This document shows positions 42,648-51,876 of a stretch of DNA of 64,000 bases, piece after piece. Location: assembly GCF_036231945.1 (NCBI RefSeq), contig NZ_CP109599.1:5793501-5857500 (forward strand), read 5' to 3'. Position 1 is the stretch's first letter; each line of letters opens with the position of its first letter. The DNA is from Streptomyces sp. NBC_01429. Lineage in GTDB: Bacteria; Actinomycetota; Actinomycetes; Streptomycetales; Streptomycetaceae. The position numbers and the translations under genes are program-made. The notes under the pieces were generated by a model that searched no databases, was not told where the DNA came from, and saw nothing but the letters and a program-made list of their open reading frames with translations.

Positions 42648-43853
42648 ATGCGGGTGCTGTTGTCCACGTACGGGACGCGCGGCGATGTCGAACCGCTGGT
42701 GGCCCTCGCTGTGCGGCTGAGGGCTCTCGGGGTGGGGGTGCGGATGTGCGCCCCGCCGGACGAGGAGTTCGCCGAGCGGCTCGCCGGTATCGGGGTGCAA
42801 CTGGTGCCGGTCGGGCCCCCGGTGCGGGAGATGATGCGCGGGACGGCTCTGCCGTCGGCGGCGGACCTGTCCCGGTACCGGACCGAGATGGTCGCGACGC
42901 AGTTCGACGTCTTCCCCGCGGCGCTCGACGGGTGTGACGCGCTGGTGGCGGCCGGCCTGGCGCAGGTCGCCGCGCGGTCCGTGGCCGAGGCCGCGGGCAT
43001 CCGTTACGTGTACGCCAGCTACGCGGCGGTCCATCTGCCGTCGCCGCACCACGCGCCACCACCGCGGCCGGGCTGGCCGGAGCCGGTGGCGAACGGCAAC
43101 CGGGCGCTGTGGGAGCTGGACGCCCGCCACGTGAACGCGCAGTTCGGTGAGGTGCTCAACGGCCACCGGGCGGCGATCGGTCTGCCACCGGTGGACAACG
43201 TCCGCGACCACGTCCTCACCGACCGGCCGTGGCTGGCGGCGGACCCGGTCCTGGGACGGTGGCAGGAGACCCCGGGCATCGACGTCGTACAGACAGGTGC
43301 GTGGAGCCTGCCGGACGAACGCCCGCTCCCGGCCGACCTGGAGGCGTTCCTGGACGCGGGCGCGCCGCCGGTCTACGTGGGCTTCGGCAGCATGCGCCCG
43401 GCGCGGGACATCGGCCGCATGGCCGTCGAGGCGATCCGGGCACAGGGGCGCCGGGTGCTCGTGTCCCGCGGCTGGGCGGACCTGGACCTGGCCGACGACC
43501 GGGACGACTGCTTCGCCGTCGGCGAGGTCAGCCATCAGAGCCTGTTCGGCAGGGTGGCCGCCGTGGTGCACCACGGCGGCGCCGGCACGACGCTGACAGC
43601 CGCCCGGGCGGGCGCGCCGCAGGTGGTGATACCGCTCCAGCTCTCGGACAACCCGTACTGGGCGGGCCGGGTGGCGGATCTGGAGCTCGGTGCGGCACTC
43701 GATGGTCCGCCCCCGACCGCCGAGTCCCTGGGCGTCGCGTTCAAGACGGCCCTGGCCCCCGGGACCGGGGCGCGGGCGAAGGTTGTGGGCAGCCGGATCC
43801 GCACCGACGGGGCGGAGGTGGCCGCGGGCCTGCTGGTCGAGGCGCTCCGGTGA
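42648..43853 (+). CDS. GT1-family glycosyltransferase (GtfB/UGT-like)
   Basis: A 401-residue GT-B enzyme. MRVLLSTYGTRGDVEPLVALAVRLRALG is the standard opening of the natural-product/sterol glycosyltransferase group. The C-terminal donor-binding motif is VAAVVHHGGAGTTLTAARAGAPQVVIPLQLSDNPYWAGRV, and ppVYVGFGSM is also typical. ATG 42648 is chosen; the frame upstream is not coding-like. It transfers a sugar from an NDP-sugar to a small hydrophobic acceptor, unknown here. No other glycosylation genes than the nucleotidyltransferase are adjacent. Confidence 0.92.
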   Translation: MRVLLSTYGTRGDVEPLVALAVRLRALGVGVRMCAPPDEEFAERLAGIGVQLVPVGPPVREMMRGTALPSAADLSRYRTEMVATQFDVFPAALDGCDALVAAGLAQVAARSVAEAAGIRYVYASYAAVHLPSPHHAPPPRPGWPEPVANGNRALWELDARHVNAQFGEVLNGHRAAIGLPPVDNVRDHVLTDRPWLAADPVLGRWQETPGIDVVQTGAWSLPDERPLPADLEAFLDAGAPPVYVGFGSMRPARDIGRMAVEAIRAQGRRVLVSRGWADLDLADDRDDCFAVGEVSHQSLFGRVAAVVHHGGAGTTLTAARAGAPQVVIPLQLSDNPYWAGRVADLELGAALDGPPPTAESLGVAFKTALAPGTGARAKVVGSRIRTDGAEVAAGLLVEALR

Positions 43854-43933
43854 GCGGGGCCGCCCCGGCCGGTGCGCGGAAGCGCTGATCGCGCCGCGAC
43901 CGGCGCGGTGGTCGATTGCTAGCGTTCGGGCCC

Positions 43934-44323
43934 ATGGAAGACGGCGTGTACGTGGGCAACGCGGGCAAGGACGCGACGGTGGACCGGGGATGGCTGCTCG
44001 GGCACTTCAAGGAGCACGGCGATCCGCGCCACAGCCACGCCGTGGAGGTCAAGTGGGGTGTCCACCCACGCGGTGAGCGGCGAGCCCAGTGGGTGGAGGG
44101 CGAGGTGCGGACGGCTCTCCTGGTCCTCGTCACGGGTCGCTTCCGTATGGAGTTCCCCGGTCGCAGCGTGCTGCTGGAAGAGCAAGGCGATTACGTCGTC
44201 TGGGGCCGGGGAGTGGATCACTCCTGGGTGGCTGAGGACGATTCCGTGGTGCTGACCGTGCGATGGCCTTCCGTGGCCGGATACGCCGCGCCGGAGGCGG
44301 AGGGCGCGGTTCCTCCGGCGTGA
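43934..44323 (+). CDS. Cupin-fold small protein
   Basis: A 129-residue single-domain protein with the sequence rhythm of a cupin: HSHAVEVKWGVHPRGERR, TALLVLVTGRFRMEFPGRSVLLEEQGDYVVWGRGVDHSWVAEDDSVVLTVRW. Some homologues are labelled signal peptidase I in databases, which the sequence does not support. ATG 43934; another in-frame start lies 18 bp upstream. The last 35 codons overlap the 3' end of the convergent PAP2 gene. Confidence 0.75.
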   Translation: MEDGVYVGNAGKDATVDRGWLLGHFKEHGDPRHSHAVEVKWGVHPRGERRAQWVEGEVRTALLVLVTGRFRMEFPGRSVLLEEQGDYVVWGRGVDHSWVAEDDSVVLTVRWPSVAGYAAPEAEGAVPPA

Positions 44324-45243
44324 GGATCCCGGATCGGCCGGGGCCCGGGGCGGCCCGTGCCGCCGCGTCCGCCCGTCATCGGTCCGAGGCGCGGAGGCGC
44401 CGCGTGTGTCCCGACCCGGCGCGGCAGCTGGTGCGGGAGGGAGCCGTACCAGAGGTACGAGACGGTGAAGCCGAACGCCAGGCAGATCATGCCGCCCACC
44501 GCGTCCAGCCAGAAGTGGTTCGCGGTGGAGACGATCACCAGCAGGGTGACCATGGGGTAGAGCAGACCGAGGATCCGTACCCAGGGCGCCCTGGCGAGCG
44601 CGAAGATGATCAGCCCGCACCACAGTGACCAGCCGATGTGCATCGACGGCATGGCCGCGTACTGGTTGGACATGTTCTTCAGGTTGCCCGAGGCCATCGA
44701 ACCCCAGGTCTGGTGGTGCACGACGGTGTCGATGAAGTGCTGTCCGGTCATGAGCCGCGGCGGCGCCAGCGGATACAGGTAGTAGCCGAGCAGGGCCACC
44801 AGCGTGGTCGCGAACAGCGCCAGCCGGGCCGCCGCGTAACGGCCGGGGTGGCTGCGGAACAGCCAGACCAGCACCCCGATCGTCACGATGAAGTGCAGCG
44901 TGGCGTAGTAGTAGTTCATGGCGATGATCAGCCAGGTCACCGAGTCCACGGCGTGATTGACCGAACGCTCCACCGCGATACCGAGGGTCTGTTCCGTCCG
45001 CCAGATCCAGTCCGCGTTGCTGAGGGCCTTCGCCTTCTGCTCGGGCACGGCGTTGCGGATCAGCGAGTACGTGTAGTAACTCACCGCGATCAGCAGGATT
45101 TCGAACCAGATACGCGGTCGGCCGGGCGACCGGAGGCGCTGGAGCCTGGTGCGGTCGTCGGTCACCGGGCGGGCCGTCTCGTCAGGGATGGGTGACGGAG
45201 TGGCCGTTCGGCTTTCCTGTGTGTTCACGGTGGATTCACCCAT
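44218..45243 (-). CDS. PAP2/inositolphosphotransferase-like membrane protein
   Basis: A 341-residue protein with about six membrane segments. The phosphatase signature is present as LAPPRLM (KXXXXXXRP-like), AAMPSMHIGWSLW (PSxH) and STANHFWLDAVGG (SRxxxxxHxxxD-like). These match the PAP2_3/Aur1-like branch found in actinobacteria, which acts on lipid phosphates. The C-terminal ~65 residues are a disordered Gly/Pro/Ser tail, of which the last part is encoded antisense to the cupin gene. It is downstream of malR on the same strand, 74 bp away. Confidence 0.87.
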   Translation of the reverse strand: MGESTVNTQESRTATPSPIPDETARPVTDDRTRLQRLRSPGRPRIWFEILLIAVSYYTYSLIRNAVPEQKAKALSNADWIWRTEQTLGIAVERSVNHAVDSVTWLIIAMNYYYATLHFIVTIGVLVWLFRSHPGRYAAARLALFATTLVALLGYYLYPLAPPRLMTGQHFIDTVVHHQTWGSMASGNLKNMSNQYAAMPSMHIGWSLWCGLIIFALARAPWVRILGLLYPMVTLLVIVSTANHFWLDAVGGMICLAFGFTVSYLWYGSLPHQLPRRVGTHAAPPRLGPMTGGRGGTGRPGPRPIRDPHAGGTAPSASGAAYPATEGHRTVSTTESSSATQE

Positions 45244-45317
45244 GGTGGGAAAGTCTGCCAGATTCGTGCCACCGACCGATCATCCCTCGGGCGGGTTCTC
45301 GACGCATCCGCTACGCC

Positions 45318-46373
45318 TCAAGGACGATGCCGCGATCCGGGTACGGCCGGGGGGCCGGGGAGCGGTCCCGAGGCGGTTGAACCGCGTACGACCAGTTCGG
45401 GCATGAAGACGAATTCGCTGTGCGGCGCGGGCGTACCGCCGATCTCCTCCAGCAGGGTACGGACCGCCGCCTGACCCATGGACGGCACGGGTTTGCGGAT
45501 CGTCGTCAGCGGCGGGTCCGTGAAGGCTATGAGCGGCGAGTCGTCGAAACCGACCACCGACAGGTCCCGGGGTACGTCGAGTCCGAGCCGGCGCGCGGCC
45601 CTGATCGCGCCGAGCGCCATCATGTCGCTCGCGCACACCACCGCCGTACAGCCGCGCTCGATCAGCGCCGCCGCCGCGGCCTGGCCGCCCTCCAGGGTGA
45701 ACAGCGACTGCTGGATCAGCTCCTCCGTCTCCGCCGGGGAGAGGTCCAGCAGCTCCTGCACCGTGGCGCGGAACCCCTCGATCTTGCGGAGTACGGGCAC
45801 GAACCGCTTGGGGCCGACCGCCAGACCGATGCGCTGGTGGCCGAGCGAGACGAGATGGGTCACCGCGAGCCGGACGGCCGCCCGGTCGTCGGGAGAGATG
45901 AAGGGTGCCCGCACCTTCGGCGAGAAACCGTCCACGAGGACGAACGGCACGCCCTGGGCGCGCAGCTTCTCGTAACGGCGCATGTCGGCCGAGGTGTCGG
46001 CGTGCAGTCCCGAGACGAAGATGATGCCGGAGACGTCCCGTTCGACCAGCATCTCGGTCAGCTCGTCCTCGGTCGAGCCGCCGGGGGTCTGGGTCGCCAG
46101 CACCGGGGTGTAGCCCTGCCGCGTCAGCGCCTGGCCGATGACCTGGGCCAGGGCGGGGAAGATCGGGTTCTCCAGCTCGGGGGTGATCAGGCCGACCAGC
46201 CCCGCGCTGCGGCGGCGCAGCCGTACGGGGCGTTCGTATCCGAGGACATCGAGCGCGGCGAGTACGGACTCGCGGGTGGTCGCGGCAACCCCGGGCTTGC
46301 CGTTCAGAACGCGGCTGACCGTCGCTTCGCTGACCCCCGCCTGAGTTGCGATATCGGCAAGCCGTGCGGTCAT
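45318..46373 (-). CDS. malR: LacI-family repressor of the maltose regulon
   Basis: A 351-residue repressor. The LacI headpiece is MTARLADIATQAGVSEATVSRVLNGKPGVAATTRESVLAALDVLGYERP; the periplasmic-binding-like domain follows to about residue 335. ATG 46373 is selected, since the frame upstream (to 46553) crosses operator DNA. Divergent from malE with CTTGC-type operators in between, as in S. coelicolor where MalR represses malEFG and amylase genes and is released by maltooligosaccharides. A paralogue lies at 51873-52973. Confidence 0.93.
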   Translation of the reverse strand: MTARLADIATQAGVSEATVSRVLNGKPGVAATTRESVLAALDVLGYERPVRLRRRSAGLVGLITPELENPIFPALAQVIGQALTRQGYTPVLATQTPGGSTEDELTEMLVERDVSGIIFVSGLHADTSADMRRYEKLRAQGVPFVLVDGFSPKVRAPFISPDDRAAVRLAVTHLVSLGHQRIGLAVGPKRFVPVLRKIEGFRATVQELLDLSPAETEELIQQSLFTLEGGQAAAAALIERGCTAVVCASDMMALGAIRAARRLGLDVPRDLSVVGFDDSPLIAFTDPPLTTIRKPVPSMGQAAVRTLLEEIGGTPAPHSEFVFMPELVVRGSTASGPLPGPPAVPGSRHRP

Positions 46374-46688
46374 GGGAGTGGACTGTACCGGGCGGGTGTC
46401 GGATTGCCCACCACGCACGGTTTCCGGCCATGGCAGCAAGCTCTTGCAAGATCTTGCGAAACCTTCCCGCCGTGGGGCTGAGGTGCGGTTGCGGTACGGG
46501 TGTGCCCCCTGACCGGTCCTGGCGCTCACGTCAAGGCACCGGCCGGTAATCACCAGGACACGCGACGGTAACGATCAGTAGTTCTTGCGGAAATTTTCCG
46601 CAAGGTCTTTCGGCCTTCTTGCATCGCTGTTACTTTCACGACCGACCCGGCGCCGCGACGGAGCGGTACGGCAGTTGAAGGAGTTCGG
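46374..46688. promoter_or_regulatory. malR-malE divergent promoter region
   Basis: A 315-bp region carrying at least two MalR-type operators. A perfect 21-bp palindrome at 46584-46604 has arms CTTGCGGAAA / TTTCCGCAAG around one T. A cluster at 46436-46462 (GCAAG-CTCTTGCAAGATCTTGC) faces malR. A further CTTGC occurs near 46618. The first lies about 85 bp before malE and would block its promoter, the second controls malR itself. Direct binding is inferred from the Streptomyces MalR literature. Confidence 0.85.
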
Positions 46689-47963
46689 ATGCGACGTGGC
46701 ATAACGGCCACCGCCCTGGCCGCGATCCTGGCCCTCGCGGCGACCGCCTGCGGCAGTGACGGCGATTCGGGAAACGGCAGTGGCAAGGGCGGTGAGCTGT
46801 CCGGGACCGTCACCTGGTGGGACACCTCGACCGTCGGCAGCGAGGACAAGGTCTTCAAGAAGCTGGCCGAGGGCTTCACGGCGCAGCACCCGAAGGTCAA
46901 GGTCAACTACGTCAACGTGCCTTTCGGTGACGCCCAGAACAAGTTCAAGAACGCGGCCCAGTCCGGCTCGGGCGCCCCCGACGTGATCCGCTCCGAGGTC
47001 GCCTGGACCCCCGAGTTCGCCGATCTCGGCTACCTCGCGCCGCTCGACGGCACGGCCGCGCTCAAGGACGAGAAGGACTTCCTTCCGCAGGCCGCCGCCT
47101 CGACGAAGTACGACGACAAGACCTACGCGGTGCCGCAGGTCATCGACTCCATGGGCATCTTCTACAACAAGAAGATCTTCAAGGACGCGGGCGTCGAAGT
47201 GCCCAAGACCATCGACGAGTTGAAGACCGTCTCGAAGACGATCAAGGACAGGACCGGGAAGACCGGCATGTACCTGCGCGGCGACGACGCGTACTGGTTC
47301 CTGTCGTTCCTGTACGGCGAGGGCGGCAACCTGGTCGACGCCAAGTCCAGGACGATCACCGTCGACGACGAGGCCGGCGCCAAGGCCATGACCGTCGTCA
47401 AGGACCTCGTCGACTCCGGCGCCGCCAAGACCGACGCCACCGACGGCTGGGAGAACATGCAGGCGTCGTTCAAGGACGGCAAGGTCGCGATGATCATCAA
47501 CGGTCCGTGGGCCGTCGCCGACACCTACGGCGGCGCGCAGTTCAAGGACAAGGCCAACCTCGGCATCGCGCCCGTACCGGCCGGATCCGCGGGGCAGGGC
47601 GCCCCGCAGGGCGGCCACAACCTCGCGGTGTACGCGGGCTCCAAGAACCTCGACGCCTCCTATGCCTTCACCGAGTACATGACGTCCGCCGCGAGCCAGG
47701 CCAAGGTCGCCGAGCAGCTCAGCCTGCTGCCCACCCGTACCGCGGTCTACGACATGCCGGGCGTCGCCGACAACGAGATCGTCGGCTTCTTCAAGCCCGT
47801 GGTGGACAAGGCCGTCGAGCGGCCCTGGATCCCCGAGACCGGCAGCCTGTTCGCCCCGCTGGTCACCGAGTACACCAAGGTCCTCACCGGCCAGACCACG
47901 CCGAAGAAGGGCGTCGAGACCACCGGCGACTCGTACCGCAAGCTCCTCAAGGGCTGGAAGTAA
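46689..47963 (+). CDS. malE: Maltose/maltodextrin ABC transporter substrate-binding lipoprotein
   Basis: A 424-residue lipoprotein. The signal peptide MRRGITATALAAILALAATAC ends in a lipobox with Cys21; the mature part begins GSDGDSGN. The extracellular binding-protein type-1 fold runs through VTWWDTSTVGSEDKVFKKLAEGF, GIFYNKKIF and WAVADTYGGAQF. GAAGGAG lies 7 nt before the ATG. It captures maltooligosaccharides for MalFG. The ATPase (MsiK in streptomycetes) is not in this cluster and is normally shared and encoded elsewhere. Confidence 0.94.
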   Translation: MRRGITATALAAILALAATACGSDGDSGNGSGKGGELSGTVTWWDTSTVGSEDKVFKKLAEGFTAQHPKVKVNYVNVPFGDAQNKFKNAAQSGSGAPDVIRSEVAWTPEFADLGYLAPLDGTAALKDEKDFLPQAAASTKYDDKTYAVPQVIDSMGIFYNKKIFKDAGVEVPKTIDELKTVSKTIKDRTGKTGMYLRGDDAYWFLSFLYGEGGNLVDAKSRTITVDDEAGAKAMTVVKDLVDSGAAKTDATDGWENMQASFKDGKVAMIINGPWAVADTYGGAQFKDKANLGIAPVPAGSAGQGAPQGGHNLAVYAGSKNLDASYAFTEYMTSAASQAKVAEQLSLLPTRTAVYDMPGVADNEIVGFFKPVVDKAVERPWIPETGSLFAPLVTEYTKVLTGQTTPKKGVETTGDSYRKLLKGWK

Positions 47964-48155
47964 CGAGAACGCGAGCGAGAGCCCGAGCGGGACGGCGACC
48001 GTGCACACCACGGCGACCGTGCACACCACGGCGGCCGAGCACCGGACCCAGCACCGGACCGAGAAGCAGACCCAGCCCCAGACCCAGACCCAGACCCAGA
48101 ACGAGATCGGGACCGTGAACGTGAACGTGGCAGCGGAAGGAAGGCGGACCGGCTG
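47964..48155 (+). repeat. Low-complexity repeat-filled gap between malE and malF
   Basis: Contains two perfect 18-bp units CGGCGACCGTGCACACCA at 47993-48028 and a CAGACC-type hexamer run at 48066-48099 (CAGACCCAG repeats). There are also GAGCGAGAGC and GTGAACGTGAACGTG microrepeats. No gene is seen. A ribosome-binding site for malF (GGAAGGAAGG) closes it. Confidence 0.85.
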
Positions 48156-49184
48156 ATGGCTGTCCACACCGGCCGGTCGGTGGCATCGGCCCCGGGCGAC
48201 GAACTCGCCCGGGGCCGGGGCTCCGGCTCCGGCACACCGACCGGCGGGACCCGGGCGGCCGGCGGGCTCCGGCGAGCCGTCTCCACCCACTGGTACGCCT
48301 GGACCATGGTCGCCCCGGTGGTCGTCGTGATCGGCGTGATCATCGGATACCCGCTGCTGCGCGGTGTCTACCTGTCGCTCACCGACGCCAACGAACGCAA
48401 TGTCGAACGCAACATCGGCGTCAACCACCTCCCGGCCACCTACAAGTTCGTCGGACTCGACAACTACGCCGACGCGCTGACGGGCAATCAGTTCCTCTCC
48501 ACCCTGGGCTGGACCCTGGTGTGGACGGTCTCCTGCGTCAGCGTCACCTTCGCGCTCGGGCTGGCCCTCGCCAACATCCTCAACCGCCGGATCGCCGGGC
48601 GCTCCTTCTACCGGATGCTGCTGATCCTGCCCTGGGCCGTCCCCGGCTTCGTCTCCGTCTTCGCCTGGCGCTTCCTCTACAACGAGGACCGCGGCTTCCT
48701 CAACAAGCTGCTCGCCGGCGGCGGCATCGACGCCGTGCCGTGGCTCAACGACCCCACCTGGGCCAAGTTCTCGGTCATCGCCGTCAACATCTGGCTCGGC
48801 GTGCCCTTCATGATGGTCGCGCTGCTCGGCGGACTCCAGTCCATCCCGGGGGAGATGTACGAGGCCGCCGAGATGGACGGCGCGAACGCCTGGCAGCGGT
48901 TCCGGCACATCACCATGCCGGGACTGCGCCCGGTCAGCACGACGGTGATCCTGCTCTCCACCATCTGGACGTTCAACATGTTCCCGGTGATCTTCCTGCT
49001 GACCAGGGGAGGACCGGGCGAGGCGACACAGATCCTGGTCACGCAGGCGTACAAGTTCTCCTTCGAGATCAGCCCGCGCGACTTCGCGCAGTCCTCCACC
49101 TGGGGCGTGCTGATCCTGGTCCTCCTGATGCTCTTCGCCGCGGTCTACCGGCGAGTCCTCCGCCAGCAGGGAGATACGTGGTGA
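48156..49184 (+). CDS. malF: Maltodextrin ABC transporter permease MalF
   Basis: A 342-residue permease with a ~45-residue Gly/Ser/Thr-rich cytoplasmic lead and six membrane segments. The EAA loop MYEAAEMDGANAWQRFRHITMPGLRP contacts the ATPase. Together with MalG it forms the import channel. It is the second gene of the operon and overlaps malG by 4 bp. Confidence 0.94.
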   Translation: MAVHTGRSVASAPGDELARGRGSGSGTPTGGTRAAGGLRRAVSTHWYAWTMVAPVVVVIGVIIGYPLLRGVYLSLTDANERNVERNIGVNHLPATYKFVGLDNYADALTGNQFLSTLGWTLVWTVSCVSVTFALGLALANILNRRIAGRSFYRMLLILPWAVPGFVSVFAWRFLYNEDRGFLNKLLAGGGIDAVPWLNDPTWAKFSVIAVNIWLGVPFMMVALLGGLQSIPGEMYEAAEMDGANAWQRFRHITMPGLRPVSTTVILLSTIWTFNMFPVIFLLTRGGPGEATQILVTQAYKFSFEISPRDFAQSSTWGVLILVLLMLFAAVYRRVLRQQGDTW

Positions 49185-50071
49185 CCACCACAGCCCCCGC
49201 CCCGACCTCCACCGCACCCGCCGTCCAGGCCGCCAACCCCCCGCTGCGCGGGCGGCGTTCACCGGTGGCTTCGGTCGCCCTGCACGCCACCCTCGTCGTC
49301 GCGTCCGTGATCGCGGTCTTCCCGGTGCTGTGGGTCCTGCTGACCTCGCTCAAGCCCGCGAGCTACGCCACCACCACGGACTTCTTCAAAGAGACGACCT
49401 TCGAGAACTACACCAACCTGCTGCGGGACACCCCGTTCCTCACCTGGTTCGGCAACTCGCTGGTCATCGCGGGCCTCACCACCCTCCTCGGGGTGTTCGT
49501 GGCCGCCACCACCGGCTACGCGGTCAGCCGCTTCGGCTTCCCCGGCAAGCGCGGACTGATGTGGACCCTGCTGGTCACCCAGATGTTCCCGGTCGCCGTA
49601 CTCATCGTGCCGATCTACAACATCATGGCCGGACTCGGGCTGCTCAACAGGTCGGCCGGCCTGGTCATCACGTACCTCACCATCGCCGTGCCCTTCTGCG
49701 CCTGGATGATGAAGGGCTTCTTCGACACCATCCCCCGGGAGATCGACGAATCCGGCATGGTCGACGGACTGACGCCCTTCGGGACGTTCTTCCGGCTGAT
49801 CCTGCCGCTCGCCAAGCCCGGACTCGCGGTGACCGCGTTCTACTCCTTCATCACCGCCTGGGGCGAAGTGGCCTACGCCTCGGCCTTCATGGTGGGCGAC
49901 GAGAACCTCACCCTCGCCGGCGGTCTCCAGAAGTTCGTCAACCAGTACGGCGCCCAGTGGGGCCCGATGACCGCCGCGTCCGTACTGATCGCGATCCCCG
50001 CCGCGCTCGTCTTCCTCTTCGCGCAGCGGCACCTGGTCACCGGCATGTCCGCCGGTGCCGTCAAGGGCTGA
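49181..50071 (+). CDS. malG: Maltodextrin ABC transporter permease MalG
   Basis: A 296-residue permease with six membrane segments and EAA loop REIDESGMVDGLTPFGTFFRLILPLAKPG. The start is GTG 49181, overlapping the malF stop as GTGA, with AGGGAG 7 nt upstream; GTG 49178 is also in frame. It pairs with MalF. The alpha-glucosidase gene follows after 131 bp. Confidence 0.93.
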   Translation: MTTTAPAPTSTAPAVQAANPPLRGRRSPVASVALHATLVVASVIAVFPVLWVLLTSLKPASYATTTDFFKETTFENYTNLLRDTPFLTWFGNSLVIAGLTTLLGVFVAATTGYAVSRFGFPGKRGLMWTLLVTQMFPVAVLIVPIYNIMAGLGLLNRSAGLVITYLTIAVPFCAWMMKGFFDTIPREIDESGMVDGLTPFGTFFRLILPLAKPGLAVTAFYSFITAWGEVAYASAFMVGDENLTLAGGLQKFVNQYGAQWGPMTAASVLIAIPAALVFLFAQRHLVTGMSAGAVKG

Positions 50072-50202
50072 CCGCCCGCCGCCGCCCCTACCGCCTCCCG
50101 TACCACCGGGACCCGCACCACCGATTCCGTACCACGAAGACGGCGCCGACGGCCCACCCGGCGCGGCGCCGCCCCCCGCCCCCCAGACACTCCAGGGACG
50201 AC

Positions 50203-51876
50203 ATGACCCAGCACCTCACTGCCCCCCTCACCGGCACGTCCGACGACGCCCCGGGCCACGGCTGGTGGCGGGACGCGGTGATCTACCAGGTCTATCCACG
50301 CAGCTTCGCCGACGGGAACGGCGACGGGATGGGCGACCTCGAAGGGGTGCGCCGCCGGCTTCCCCACCTCGCGGAGCTGGGCGTCGACGCCGTATGGCTC
50401 AGCCCCTTCTACGCCTCCCCGCAGGCCGACGCCGGGTACGACGTGGCCGACTACCGCGCCATCGACCCGATGTTCGGCACCCTGCTGGACGCCGACGCGC
50501 TGATCCGCGACGCCCACGAACTGGACCTGCGGATCATCGTGGACCTCGTGCCCAACCACTCCTCGGTGGAGCACGAATGGTTCCGGCGCGCCCTGCGCGA
50601 GGGCCCCGGGTCCGCACTGCGCGAGCGCTACCACTTCCGTCCCGGCAAGGGCGCGGACGGCGAACTGCCGCCCAACGACTGGGAGTCCATCTTCGGCGGC
50701 CCCGCCTGGACCAGGACCACCGACCCGGACGGCACCCCCGGCGACTGGTATCTGCACCTCTTCGCCCCCGAGCAGCCCGACTTCGACTGGGACCACCCGG
50801 CCGTCGCCGACGAGTTCCGCTCCATCCTGCGCTTCTGGCTGGACATGGGCGTCGACGGCTTCCGGGTCGATGTCGCCCACGGCCTGGTCAAGGCGGCCGG
50901 ACTGCCCGACATCGGCGACGCGGGACAGCTCCGGCTGCTCGGCAATGACGTCATGCCCTTCTTCGACCAGGACGGGGTGCACGAGATCTACCGGCAGTGG
51001 CGCACCATCCTCGACGAGTACCCCGGCGACCGGATCGCCGTCGCCGAGGCGTGGACCCCGACCGTCGAGCGCACCGCCAACTACGTACGCCCCGACGAAC
51101 TCCACCAGGCGTTCAACTTCCAGTACCTGGGCACCTCGTGGGAGGCCGCCGCGCTGCGCGAGGTCATCGACGTGTCGCTCGCCGCGATGCGTCCCGTCGG
51201 CGCCCCCGCCACCTGGGTGCTCTCCAACCACGACGTGACCCGGCACGCCACCCGCTTCGCCGGACCGCCCGGCACCGGCACCCAGACCCGCGAGCCCGGC
51301 GACCGCGCGCTCGGACTGCGCAGGGCGCGCGCCGCGACCCTGCTCATGCTGGCGCTGCCCGGCTCCGCCTACCTGTACCAGGGCGAGGAACTCGGGCTGC
51401 CCGACGTCACCGACCTGCCCGACGAGGTCAGGCAGGACCCGTCCTTCTTCCGCGCCGACGGCCAGGACGGCTTCCGCGACGGCTGCCGGGTGCCCATCCC
51501 CTGGACGCGCGAGGGCAGTTCGTACGGCTTCGGCGAGGGCTCCAGCTGGCTCCCGCAGCCGGACGGCTGGGGCGCGCTCTCCGTCGAGGCGCAGACCGGC
51601 GACCCCGGCTCCACCCTGGAGCTGTACCGGTCGGCGCTGACCGTGCGCAGGGAGCACCCGGACCTGGGCGCCGGCACCGCCGTGGAGTGGCACGACGCCC
51701 CCGAAGGCGTGCTCCACCTCGCCAGGACCGGCTTCGTCTGCACGGTCAACACCACGGACACGGCCGTACGGATCGACACACCGGGCCGGCTGCTGCTGGC
51801 GAGCGGACCGGTGCCGGTGTCCGAGGGCCCCGTCACCGAACTGCCCGCCGACACCACGGTGTGGTGGACCGTGTGA
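50203..51876 (+). CDS. aglA: Alpha-glucosidase, GH13 (intracellular maltodextrin hydrolase)
   Basis: A 557-residue GH13 enzyme lacking a signal peptide. The catalytic triad is Asp223 (GFRVDVAHG), Glu282 (AVAEAWTP) and Asp344 (SNHDVTRH). The opening WWRDAVIYQVYPRSFADGNGDGMGDL is typical of oligo-1,6-/alpha-glucosidases. It degrades maltooligosaccharides to glucose after import by MalEFG. The second LacI-family gene overlaps its stop by 4 bp. Matches the S. coelicolor aglA context. Confidence 0.93.
   Translation: MTQHLTAPLTGTSDDAPGHGWWRDAVIYQVYPRSFADGNGDGMGDLEGVRRRLPHLAELGVDAVWLSPFYASPQADAGYDVADYRAIDPMFGTLLDADALIRDAHELDLRIIVDLVPNHSSVEHEWFRRALREGPGSALRERYHFRPGKGADGELPPNDWESIFGGPAWTRTTDPDGTPGDWYLHLFAPEQPDFDWDHPAVADEFRSILRFWLDMGVDGFRVDVAHGLVKAAGLPDIGDAGQLRLLGNDVMPFFDQDGVHEIYRQWRTILDEYPGDRIAVAEAWTPTVERTANYVRPDELHQAFNFQYLGTSWEAAALREVIDVSLAAMRPVGAPATWVLSNHDVTRHATRFAGPPGTGTQTREPGDRALGLRRARAATLLMLALPGSAYLYQGEELGLPDVTDLPDEVRQDPSFFRADGQDGFRDGCRVPIPWTREGSSYGFGEGSSWLPQPDGWGALSVEAQTGDPGSTLELYRSALTVRREHPDLGAGTAVEWHDAPEGVLHLARTGFVCTVNTTDTAVRIDTPGRLLLASGPVPVSEGPVTELPADTTVWWTV

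Noticed and set aside
46575..49262. An 895-codon minus-strand frame antisense to malE and malF
   Set aside because: It mirrors well-identified transporter genes and has the composition of antisense shadows (Gly/Asp/Val/His/Leu), with no domain.
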